From the NCBI GenBank assembly GCA_963838775.1, contig CAWISP010000009.1:153794-217793 (forward strand): a DNA stretch of 64,000 nt, read 5' to 3'. A program made the translations under genes and the position numbers. Shown in pieces: positions 13,584 to 19,540 of this stretch. Source of the stretch: Chersky-840 sp963838775. Lineage in GTDB: Bacteria > Actinomycetota > Acidimicrobiia > Acidimicrobiales > UBA8190. Within the stretch, counting starts at the first letter, position 1. Every line of letters starts with the position of its first letter. The notes under the pieces were generated by a model, which searched no databases, had not been told where the DNA came from, and saw only the letters and a list, made by a program, of their open reading frames with translations.

Positions 13584-13607
13584 GGCGGCCCCCGAGAGGG
13601 AGCCGCC
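13584..13607 (+). promoter_or_regulatory. Hairpin in fusA-tuf spacer
   Basis: Within the 131-base fusA-tuf gap, GGCGGC (13584-13589) pairs with GCCGCC (13602-13607), with a further CCC/GGG step inside. No T-tract follows, so this is not a classical terminator; it may be an attenuator or processing site before tuf. Weak inference from folding only. Confidence 0.3.
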
Positions 13608-13633
13608 GGAGATAGGGAGCCGGAGCAACAGTC

Positions 13634-14821
13634 ATGGCCAAGAAGAAGTTCGAGCGCTCGAAGCCTCACGTCAACGTCGGGACGATGGGTCACATCGACC
13701 ACGGCAAGACCACGCTCACGGCGGCCATCACCAAGGTCCTGTCGGAGAAGAACCCGAACGTGTCGTTCACCCCGTTCGACCAGATCGACAAGGCCCCCGA
13801 GGAGAAGCAGCGCGGCATCACCATCTCGATCGCCCACGTCGAGTACGAGACCGACAAGCGGCACTACGCGCACGTCGACATGCCCGGCCACGCCGACTAC
13901 ATCAAGAACATGATCACCGGAGCGGCCCAGGTCGACGGCGCCATCCTGGTCGTCTCCGCGGCCGACGGCCCCATGCCCCAGACCCGTGAGCACGTGCTGC
14001 TCGCCCGCCAGGTGGGTGTGCCCTCCATCGTGGTGGCGCTCAACAAGGCGGACATGGTCGACGACGAGGAGCTCCTCGACCTGGTCGAGCTCGAGGTACG
14101 CGAGCTGCTCACCCAGTACAGCTTCCCCGGTGACGACGTCCCCGTGATCCGCGTGAGCGCCCTCAAGGCGCTCGAGGGTGACCCCGAGTGGACCACCAAG
14201 ATCATCGAGCTCATGGACGCCGTGGACGATTTCATCCCCGAGCCCGAGCGTCCCATCGACAGGCCCTTCCTCATGCCCATCGAGGACGTCATGTCCATCA
14301 CCGGCCGTGGCACCGTGGTGACCGGCAAGGTGGAGCAAGGCCAGGTCAAGGTGGGCGAGGAAGTTGAGATCGTCGGGCTGCGTACCACCCAGAAGACCGT
14401 CGTCACCGGTGTGGAGATGTTCCGCAAGCTCCTCGACGAAGGCAGGGCCGGCGACAACATCGGCGCGCTCCTGCGGGGCACGAAGAAAGAGGACGTCGAG
14501 CGGGGCCAGGTGCTCGCCAAGCCGGGGTCGATCACGCCCCACACGAACTTCGAGGCCAACGTGTACGTGCTGACCAAGGAGGAGGGCGGCCGCCACAAGC
14601 CGTTCTTCAACAACTACCGGCCCCAGTTCTACTTCCGGACCACCGACGTCACGGGCTCGATCACGCTCCCTGAGGGGACCGAGATGGTCATGCCCGGGGA
14701 CAACACCGAGATGACGGTCGAGCTCCAGAAGCCCATCGCCATGGACGAGGGTCTGCTGTTCGCCATCCGTGAGGGTGGGCGCACGGTGGGCTCCGGCCGG
14801 GTCACGAAGATCCTCAAGTAA
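13634..14821 (+). CDS. tuf: Elongation factor Tu
   Basis: A 395-residue GTPase that brings aminoacyl-tRNA to the ribosome. Motifs: GHIDHGKTTLT (G1), RGITISIAHVEYET (G2), DMPGHADY (G3) and NKAD (G4), then domains II and III with GTVVTGKVEQG and the C-terminal GSGRVTKILK. ATG at 13634 begins MAKKKFERSKPHVNVG. It lies between fusA and rpsJ as in other actinobacteria. Confidence 0.98.
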   Translation: MAKKKFERSKPHVNVGTMGHIDHGKTTLTAAITKVLSEKNPNVSFTPFDQIDKAPEEKQRGITISIAHVEYETDKRHYAHVDMPGHADYIKNMITGAAQVDGAILVVSAADGPMPQTREHVLLARQVGVPSIVVALNKADMVDDEELLDLVELEVRELLTQYSFPGDDVPVIRVSALKALEGDPEWTTKIIELMDAVDDFIPEPERPIDRPFLMPIEDVMSITGRGTVVTGKVEQGQVKVGEEVEIVGLRTTQKTVVTGVEMFRKLLDEGRAGDNIGALLRGTKKEDVERGQVLAKPGSITPHTNFEANVYVLTKEEGGRHKPFFNNYRPQFYFRTTDVTGSITLPEGTEMVMPGDNTEMTVELQKPIAMDEGLLFAIREGGRTVGSGRVTKILK

Positions 14822-14862
14822 GGGATCAGGGCGCGGCGGCGGGAAGGGATCGGAGACCCAGG

Positions 14863-15189
14863 ATGGCAGACGCATCGCGCCAGAAGATCCGTATTCGGTT
14901 GAAGGCCTACGACCACGAGATCCTCGATCAGTCGACCGAGAAGATCGTGCAGACGGTCCTGCGCACCCAGGCCAAGGTCCAGGGCCCGGTCCCGTTGCCC
15001 ACCGAGCGGCACCGCTACACCGTCATCCGCTCCCCCCACAAGTACAAGGACAGCCGCGAGCACTTCGAGATGCAGGTGCACAAGCGCCTGGTCGACATCG
15101 TGGAGCACACCCCCAAGACCGTCGATTCCCTGCAGCGCCTCGACCTGCCCGCCGGCGTCGACATCGAGATCAAGATACAGACCGTCTAA
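14863..15189 (+). CDS. rpsJ: 30S ribosomal protein S10 (3' end used as attachment site)
   Basis: A 108-residue protein of the small-subunit head, also the transcription antitermination factor NusE. Core motifs KIRIRLKAYDHEILD, LPTERHRYTVIRSPHKYKDSREHFEM and LPAGVDIEIK are normal. It ends I-K-I-Q-T-V-TAA. The last 21 bases (15169-15189) recur with three differences at 19225-19245, where the reading is I-K-I-Q-N-V-TGA. This shows that an element has integrated here and that the final codons were replaced by an element-borne copy. rplC, its normal neighbour, is now 4.35 kb downstream. Confidence 0.97.
   Translation: MADASRQKIRIRLKAYDHEILDQSTEKIVQTVLRTQAKVQGPVPLPTERHRYTVIRSPHKYKDSREHFEMQVHKRLVDIVEHTPKTVDSLQRLDLPAGVDIEIKIQTV
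15169..15189 (+). repeat. attL: 21-bp copy of rpsJ 3' end
   Basis: These are the last six codons and stop of rpsJ. They match 19225-19245 at 18 of 21 positions; differences are at the 9th, 14th and 20th bases. The longest uninterrupted identity is the first eight bases (ATCAAGAT), a suitable length for a recombinase overlap region. If exchange occurs there, the rest of this copy comes from the element. Confidence 0.85.
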
Positions 15190-15195
15190 CGGTCT
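15179..15195 (+). repeat. Perfect inverted repeat spanning the rpsJ stop codon
   Basis: AGACCGT and ACGGTCT are exact reverse complements separated by CTA, and the pair covers the TAA stop of rpsJ. The matching place in attR is not palindromic. It probably comes with the element and may be a recombinase arm- or core-binding site. A short rpsJ terminator stem is the alternative, but there is no T-tract. Confidence 0.5.
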
Positions 15196-16186
15196 CCGCC
15201 TGGTCGACCCTGACGACCTGGGCAGCGGTCCCGATCTCCTGATTGCTGAGTTCATCCGGCGCTACTCCAACGCCAAGACCCAGCACCAGTACCGGGCCGA
15301 GCTCACCGACCTCTTCGCCTCAACCGGACGCAACCACCCGTCCCAGCTGACGGAAGCCGACGTCCTGGCCTGGTGCGGAGGCCACGGGAAGGGTCCGGCC
15401 AACAACACGATCCGCAACCGCCTATCCCGGGTATGCACCTTCCTGCGCTGGTGCGTCCGGTCCGGCACCGCCGACCCGGCCTTGGTCGAAGTCCTGACCA
15501 GCCGGGACAATCCCCTGCGACGCATTCCCCGCCTGTACGGGAAAGTTCAGGGAAAGAATCCGGCCCGCTGGCTGACCCACGACGAGGCGTTTGGCCCCCT
15601 TCTCGCCACCTGCGCCGATGACGGCGAGCCCGGCATGCGGGACGAGGTCCTCCTCCGCCTGGGACTGGCCGGGATGCGAGCAGCCGAGATCATCGGCCTG
15701 CGGGTAGGCGACCTCCGCCTGGACCACAGCCCCCCCACCATCGCCTGGATCGGCAAGGCCAGCCGATCACGGCGCATCGTCCCCGGCCCCGCCACCGTCA
15801 CTTTGCTCCGGACCTACCTGGCGACGTACCAGGAGCACGTCGGCAGGTCGCTGCGGGACGACGATCACGTCATCTGCCGACGCAAGCCCGGCAGCGGCGG
15901 GGGCCAGGTCTCCTGGGGACAGCCCATCGCCCGGACCTGCTCGGTACAGGACATCGTGAAGGATCGGGCGGCCCGAGCAGGACTGGGCCACCTCTCGCCC
16001 CACGACCTCCGACGGACAGCAGCCGGAATCCTCCACCACAGCACCGACGGCACCGGAGCGCATCACTTCGACCTTCTCGACATTCAGCGGGTACTCGGCC
16101 ACACCGACCCGGCCACCACGATGAGAAGCTATTTGGAGCCCATCGACAACGAAGTGACACAACGAGCATCACAGGTCCTCGACTGA
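15188..16186 (+). CDS. int: Tyrosine recombinase (integrase), lacking a start codon in the integrated form
   Basis: The frame is open from the attL copy to TGA at 16184-16186 (332 codons). Residues encoded by 15236-15540 resemble the SAM-like core-binding domain (IAEFIRRYSNAKTQHQYRAE). The catalytic domain has Arg (15677, AGMRAAEIIGLR), a beta-hairpin Lys (IGKASRSRR), HDLRR (16001-16015), LGH (His at 16100) and the nucleophile Tyr (16130, MRSYLEP). No ATG, GTG or TTG occurs in frame between a stop at 14900 and a TTG at 15482; starting there would remove most of the core-binding domain. The start region is at 19160-19243 and joins in frame when the element is circular, giving about 360 residues. 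A rare CTG or ATT start (15200, 15218, 15239, 15242) is the alternative. Confidence 0.92.
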   Translation, partial: NGLRLVDPDDLGSGPDLLIAEFIRRYSNAKTQHQYRAELTDLFASTGRNHPSQLTEADVLAWCGGHGKGPANNTIRNRLSRVCTFLRWCVRSGTADPALVEVLTSRDNPLRRIPRLYGKVQGKNPARWLTHDEAFGPLLATCADDGEPGMRDEVLLRLGLAGMRAAEIIGLRVGDLRLDHSPPTIAWIGKASRSRRIVPGPATVTLLRTYLATYQEHVGRSLRDDDHVICRRKPGSGGGQVSWGQPIARTCSVQDIVKDRAARAGLGHLSPHDLRRTAAGILHHSTDGTGAHHFDLLDIQRVLGHTDPATTMRSYLEPIDNEVTQRASQVLD

Positions 16187-16311
16187 GCCTCCCAGTGCGG
16201 ACTCCCACAGACCGCTATCCGCTCCGAGTATCGGACACCTACCCAGGCAGCTCGCGGGTGCTGTGTTACAGGGTCCGCACCCGCCTCCGACCCACCGTCA
16301 ACGTCGCCGGG

Positions 16312-16347
16312 CCCAACTCCATGCTGGCCGCCTATGTGGAGGTTGGG
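16312..16347 (+). terminator. Hairpin downstream of int
   Basis: CCCAACTCCA (16312-16321) pairs with TGGAG-G-TTGGG (16337-16347) with one bulged base and a 15-base loop. It lies 125 bases after the int stop and just before the lipoprotein gene. No T-tract follows. The remaining 16187-16311 shows no gene. Confidence 0.3.
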
Positions 16348-16360
16348 TCATCATGGTGAC

Positions 16361-16696
16361 GTGCAGGGGCGGGCCATACCTTTGAGGTGGGCAGGACCAC
16401 TTGTTTTCGTAATCACGCTCGTGGCTTTGGGTGGGTGTTCCTCGGGCCCAACCGCAGCCGAGACGTCAGCTTGTTCCGCCGCCAGGACCGTGATAACCCC
16501 ACCGACCTTTCCGAAAGGGGAGGGTGGGATTTATGCCTACGACATAGAGCAGATTCGTGGAGTCGAGAGCACAAACAACACCTCGATGGCGAATGCCGCC
16601 AAAGAGTGGCTCAGCGCCCTGGCTCATTCCAACCAGGCTGGAGTCCACCGAGCTGCAACGAGGATGCTTAATGCCTGTCACCAGCTTGGGGCGTAG
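16361..16696 (+). CDS. Small predicted lipoprotein
   Basis: About 111 residues from GTG at 16361 (an ATG at 16334 in the same frame would add nine residues). After a short basic start comes a hydrophobic stretch (WAGPLVFVITLVALGG) ending in a lipobox L-G-G-C, then SSGPTAAETSACSAAR. The predicted mature part is about 85 residues with three Cys including the lipidated one. I do not recognise the family. As cargo on a small element, a surface role such as superinfection exclusion is possible but only a guess. Confidence 0.65.
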   Translation: MQGRAIPLRWAGPLVFVITLVALGGCSSGPTAAETSACSAARTVITPPTFPKGEGGIYAYDIEQIRGVESTNNTSMANAAKEWLSALAHSNQAGVHRAATRMLNACHQLGA

Positions 16697-16834
16697 TCGA
16701 CAGAGCTACGGCTACAAGCGGAGAGTGTCCTGCACCGCCGGTGGCCCGGTCAGGCTGTTGAGTCAGCGGAGCCTGAACACCGATTGACTGGTCATCCCTG
16801 TACTCCCCACGACGCCAGCCGCCAGTCGGAGATT

Positions 16835-16860
16835 GGTGACGTCGGTTCTCCGACGTGACC
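16835..16860 (+). other. Perfect hairpin, candidate rolling-circle nick site
   Basis: ACGTCGG (16839-16845) and CCGACGT (16850-16856) flank a TTCT loop, and GGT/ACC outside extend the stem after one mismatch. It sits in the 443-base non-coding stretch 16697-17139. HUH replication proteins usually nick in the loop of such a hairpin at the double-strand origin (known). The link to this Rep is inference; a bidirectional terminator is the alternative. Confidence 0.35.
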
Positions 16861-16988
16861 CCCCATAGGTTCAGCTTCCCCAAGTCAGCCTGACCCTCCG
16901 CCGGGCCAGAGGCAACCCTCCAGGCCGACACGGCGACAGAGACGAGCGGGGGCCGACGGACCGACATCGGAGCCAGGAGAGGGGGAGC

Positions 16989-17013
16989 GCCCCTCGGCGT
17001 TCCGCCTCGGGGC
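16989..17013 (-). terminator. GC-rich hairpin downstream of rep operon
   Basis: GCCCC (16989-16993) pairs with GGGGC (17009-17013); inside, a TC/TC mismatch and GGCG-TTC-CGCC complete the stem. It lies 127 bases beyond the stop of the minus-strand Cys-rich gene, so it may end the rep transcript. There is no T-tract. The rest of 16697-17139 holds no convincing gene. Confidence 0.4.
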
Positions 17014-17139
17014 AACTCCCTTCCCGGCCACGCTGCACGTCCTCAGTGCCACCAGACCGACCCTATCGACATGACACAGCCGACCGGCGGGGCACCGGTG
17101 ACCCGAAGCCGATCCGCAACACCCAGGGAAAGGAGCGGA

Positions 17140-17448
17140 TCAGACCAGACCAGCTGCGCACATGGGACACCGGTCCGGCCACTCATCCGTCAAACGGAAA
17201 AACGCACCCCCGCCACCCGGACCATACAAACAAGATGTACAAGCCGCCCCCGTCGCTTCATGACCACACCCACAGTCATACGACCGACGGACGACAACCG
17301 CCGTCTCACCCTCGACACATTTCTCACCACAGAACACGCACCTCTGCCACACCCCGCACCGAAGCTCCTGCTCCGACACTCCACCATCGAAGTGACCTAT
17401 CCCTCCCCACGCTCCTCCTCGATGTCCACCCCGCCGATGGCCCACCAT
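17140..17448 (-). CDS. Cys-rich putative zinc-binding protein, coupled to rep
   Basis: A 102-residue protein whose ATG (17446-17448) overlaps the rep TGA by one base, so translation is probably coupled. After a Gly/His/Arg-rich start it carries ten Cys: 31, 37, 40, 44, 59, 61, 70, 73, 94 and 97, plus His63. They form CVFC, CGCGH, CTSC and CPMC clusters that look like one or two zinc-ribbon or treble-clef sites. I do not recognise the family. Position and coupling suggest a partner of Rep or a DNA-binding regulator of replication; this is inference. Codon use on this strand is coherent, unlike the opposite frame. Confidence 0.65.
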   Translation of the reverse strand: MVGHRRGGHRGGAWGGIGHFDGGVSEQELRCGVWQRCVFCGEKCVEGETAVVVRRSYDCGCGHEATGAACTSCLYGPGGGGAFFRLTDEWPDRCPMCAAGLV

Positions 17449-18440
17449 CACCCGTACGCCTCCGCCGACTCTGCCGTCGCCCGATACGCATCAAACTCGT
17501 CGTTCTCGTACCACGCACACCCACGTTCGCATTCCATCACCGACCACCGATGCAACCGCTCCCACATGGCCTCTGCATGGGGCACCATGAGAGTCATCCC
17601 TGCCGACGTCCCACGGAACTTCTTCGACCCATACACCCTTCCCGCCACCTTCGACCGCCAGTAGCGCCGCATTACCCGTCGCATCCCAAGACTCGTCCGC
17701 TCGCAGCACAACCCCACCTCCGGACGACGCTCGCCCGCTCCCCACACCCCCCAGAAGTGCCCCATGTTCTCGTAGCCTTCCGGCACGACCTTCTGAGCCC
17801 ACTTTCCCGAGTGCCGGAACAGATACGACCCCACCACGTCGCCACCCTCTTCGATCGCAAACCACGGGTTCGACACATGGAACCGAAGGTGCATCCTCAC
17901 AGCATGGGACCACGACGTCTCAATCATCAGCGCCCTGCGCTTCGGATCTGGATAATCCTTCGCCGGGTTCTCCCACTCATCCCACCTCACCACCTCCGAC
18001 CACGCCTTCAGGCCCCACCACTCGAAGTCCTCGTACTCCACACGAAGCGGCATGAACAAGAACAGGTGGAAGTGGGGTGCACCCCGCTCTTGGAACTCCA
18101 GACCCCATATCCCACGGGCCTTCTCCCCGTACTCCCGGGCGAAGCGCCTGCGCAACATCGCCACCTGTCTCTTCACCAACTTGTCGTCCGTCGGGAAGTA
18201 CTTCGGGTACGTCAGCGTGACCGCCACCAACCTCCTCGGCTCATCCCACGGGAACTCCCAGCACGCCTTCTCCAGCTCCCGTCGAGACTTGTCCGAGAAG
18301 AACCGCACCTGATTGCCCTCACCACGACGGTTCCAATCCGGCAGAACAACAGGATTGTCCTTATGCCGCTGCGCTCCGAAGCGCAGTGTCAGCCGCGAAC
18401 CTTTGGCCGACACGAACGCCGACCCCCATATCCGACTCAC
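17448..18440 (-). CDS. rep: HUH-type rolling-circle replication protein (G2P/ORF2-like)
   Basis: A 330-residue protein with the three parts of an HUH endonuclease: motif I LVAVTLTYP (71-79), the metal-binding HUH motif APHFHLFLF (His123 and His125), and a Tyr motif GSYLFRHSGKWAQK (Tyr206, then Lys213 and Lys217). EGYENMGHFWGVWG (221-234) matches the GRFWG stretch typical of filamentous-phage gene II-like proteins. The position four after Tyr206, where a Lys is common, is His210, a possible variation. GTG start at 18440, without a clear Shine-Dalgarno; TAAGCT six bases upstream could be a -10 box for a leaderless message. It would nick the element's origin to start rolling-circle replication after excision. 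A proline/histidine-rich frame on the other strand is a shadow. Confidence 0.88.
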   Translation of the reverse strand: MSRIWGSAFVSAKGSRLTLRFGAQRHKDNPVVLPDWNRRGEGNQVRFFSDKSRRELEKACWEFPWDEPRRLVAVTLTYPKYFPTDDKLVKRQVAMLRRRFAREYGEKARGIWGLEFQERGAPHFHLFLFMPLRVEYEDFEWWGLKAWSEVVRWDEWENPAKDYPDPKRRALMIETSWSHAVRMHLRFHVSNPWFAIEEGGDVVGSYLFRHSGKWAQKVVPEGYENMGHFWGVWGAGERRPEVGLCCERTSLGMRRVMRRYWRSKVAGRVYGSKKFRGTSAGMTLMVPHAEAMWERLHRWSVMECERGCAWYENDEFDAYRATAESAEAYG

Positions 18441-18639
18441 ATCGCCAGCTTACGAACACGCGTTCCCCTCCGCGTCCCCAATATTGACGAAGAACACCGC
18501 ACGTCGCCAACCTCGATGTCGCAACGAGCGGTACTGCCGACCGCAACTCGGCCATGGGGGAGGAATGGAGGTTTTGCCAGAGCCTCTCTCCGGGCGACTG
18601 ACCATGGAGCGCCGCCGGGTCGGTGCCACTGACTCGCTA

Positions 18640-18660
18640 CTGGGGGGAGAAGCCCCCCAG
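18640..18660 (+). repeat. Perfect 8-bp hairpin in rep-wHTH divergent region
   Basis: CTGGGGGG and CCCCCCAG are exact reverse complements around an AGAAG loop. It lies in the 357-base region 18441-18797 between the divergently transcribed rep and winged-helix genes, which holds no convincing gene. It may be a single-strand origin or a transcription block between the two units; no further evidence. Confidence 0.4.
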
Positions 18661-18754
18661 CCCCCCCACAGGATCAGCAGAAACCGAGGCCCCGCCATGT
18701 CCATCGTCATGAAGGCACCCGACGGCGTCGACACACCCCTTCTCTTTTTAGGGA

Positions 18755-18775
18755 AATCCTCTTGTAATCCTTTTG
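18755..18775 (+). promoter_or_regulatory. Tandem 10-bp repeats over the -35 box (candidate operator)
   Basis: AATCCTCTTG (18755-18764) and AATCCTTTTG (18766-18775) differ at one base and are spaced by 11 bp, one DNA turn. They cover the -35 box of the winged-helix/int promoter, which suits an operator bound by a dimeric regulator, possibly the gene's own product. Confidence 0.45.
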
Positions 18776-18790
18776 GGTTTCGATTAGACT
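18762..18790 (+). promoter_or_regulatory. Promoter of the wHTH-int unit (leaderless)
   Basis: TTGTAA (18762-18767), a 17-base spacer, and TAGACT (18785-18790) form a good vegetative promoter in an AT-rich patch. The -10 box ends seven bases before the ATG at 18798, so the transcript should start at or next to the start codon: a leaderless mRNA, common in actinobacteria. It reads rightwards through the winged-helix gene, the int start region and attR into the rplC leader. Confidence 0.6.
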
Positions 18791-18797
18791 TCTTCGC

Positions 18798-19154
18798 ATG
18801 GACCTACAAGAAGAAATCAGAACATTGGATTCACAGCTCAACGAACTTCGCCTCGAACAAGCTCGGCTGGCGGCACGCATTGAGGGGTCGCAGGCTGAGC
18901 GCGACGCCCTCGCCGCTGCCTTGACAGTCCGCCCTGTCGAGACCGATCCCGACCTACTTCACACGACCAAAGATCGGGCCATTGTTGCCGTGCTGCGGGC
19001 TTCGGAAGAGCCGATGCGTATCTGGGACATCGTCAATACGCTCAACGCCGCCGGGCGGAACGAGAACTACAACGGCATATCGGTCTACCTGGACACCCTG
19101 ATGAAGCAGGGCCGGATTAGGCGCGTCGACCGCGGCCTCTACGGAGCTGCATAG
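18798..19154 (+). CDS. Coiled-coil plus winged-helix protein, likely element regulator
   Basis: A 118-residue protein. Residues 1-43 form a heptad-rich coiled coil (EEIRTLDSQLNELRLEQARL); residues 57-118 look like a winged helix, with TKDRAIVAVLRASEEPMRIW, a recognition-helix region near NGISVYLDTLMKQ and a wing ending RIRRVDRGLYGA. There is no Shine-Dalgarno and the -10 box is seven bases upstream, consistent with leaderless translation from ATG 18798. The int start codon follows its TAG by five bases, so in the circle the two genes form one operon. It may act as repressor or excision control factor; the family is not certain. Confidence 0.75.
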   Translation: MDLQEEIRTLDSQLNELRLEQARLAARIEGSQAERDALAAALTVRPVETDPDLLHTTKDRAIVAVLRASEEPMRIWDIVNTLNAAGRNENYNGISVYLDTLMKQGRIRRVDRGLYGAA

Positions 19155-19159
19155 GCGCC

Positions 19160-19245
19160 ATGAAAGGACCCAACACCGTGCACCCCTCCCCACCAGGCAA
19201 CGGACCAGAGCGTTATATGTTTCTATCAAGATCCAGAACGTCTGA
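19160..19245 (+). CDS. int: Detached 5' part of the integrase gene (28 codons)
   Basis: In-frame starts are ATG 19160, GTG 19178 (with AAAGGA at 19163-19168, nine bases upstream) and ATG 19217. The frame enters the attR copy as S-R-S-R-T-S. Codon TCT at 19241-19243 corresponds to TCT at 15185-15187 of attL, which is in the recombinase frame. On circularisation the reading continues directly into 15188, giving 341-360 residues depending on start. In the integrated state the same frame runs into chromosomal DNA and stops at TAG 19337-19339, a 59-codon dead-end peptide. Confidence 0.78.
19225..19245 (+). repeat. attR: displaced native rpsJ 3' end
   Basis: ATCAAGATCCAGAACGTCT-GA would read I-K-I-Q-N-V-stop if joined to rpsJ, so it is the original end of the gene pushed aside by integration. 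It matches attL at 18 of 21 positions without gaps. Similarity stops at both edges, which defines the repeat. Confidence 0.85.
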
Positions 19246-19540
19246 GCCTGCCGCACCCCGTCGCCGGGGTGAAACGGCGGGTGGCAGGCCCCGAAACCAT
19301 GGTGTAACGTCGCAGGTCGGGCCGATTTCGGCCCTGTAGGCCGAATCGACGTCTCCGAGCGCCTGCCGGCATTTCAGGTAGGGACCTCGGGGCAGAACCT
19401 GGCGAGCGCTCCGCTCCGGGCTTCCCGGGCGGAGCGTTGGCATGCGAACCGGGCGCCGGTGACGGCGCCGAAGAACCGAACCAGGCGTGCCGCGCGTTGG
19501 CGGCCGCTCCAGCAAGAGGACGGAAGGGACCCCATCCACC
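19246..19540 (+). promoter_or_regulatory. Structured leader upstream of rplC (original rpsJ-rplC spacer)
   Basis: This 295-base stretch was the spacer between rpsJ and rplC before integration. It contains a nested structure: GCCTGCC (19246-19252) with GGCAGGC (19283-19289), enclosing ACCCCG-TCGC-CGGGGT (19255-19270). A second stem, CGCTCCG (19407-19413) with CGGAGCG (19430-19436), encloses a CCGGG/CCCGG step. Neither has a T-tract. A lone TAACGT at 19304-19309 could be a -10 box without a good -35. It may be a ribosomal-protein autoregulatory leader; this is inference. Confidence 0.4.

Larger units (their letters stand above)
15169..19245 (+). mobile_element. Integrated 4.06-kb rolling-circle-type element at the rpsJ 3' end
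   Basis: The stretch is bounded by two 21-bp direct copies of the rpsJ 3' end and interrupts the S10 operon between rpsJ and rplC. The distance between the copies gives a circle of 4,056 bp. It holds a tyrosine recombinase at the left end, a lipoprotein gene, an HUH replication gene with a coupled Cys-rich gene on the minus strand, and a winged-helix gene followed by the recombinase start region at the right end. GC content is visibly lower than in the flanking operons. No relaxase, transfer ATPase, Zot-like protein or coat protein is seen, so it is better called an integrative cryptic replicon than a full conjugative element or phage. Confidence 0.9.

Noticed and set aside
15169..15195. tRNA gene as the attachment site
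   Set aside because: No tRNA fold or CCA-end sequence occurs at either border; the repeat is the coding end of rpsJ.
17046..18632. Long plus-strand frame rich in Pro, His and Arg across the element
   Set aside because: It lies opposite rep and the Cys-rich gene; its composition is that of an antisense shadow, whereas the minus-strand frame has clear HUH and FWG motifs.
18450..18734. 94-residue minus-strand frame upstream of rep
   Set aside because: No motif, no Shine-Dalgarno, and it contains the promoter and hairpin region; better read as regulatory DNA.
15169..19245. Insertion sequence or transposon in the S10 operon
   Set aside because: No transposase, no terminal inverted repeats and no short target duplication; the borders are 21-bp copies of rpsJ sequence and the enzyme is a tyrosine recombinase.
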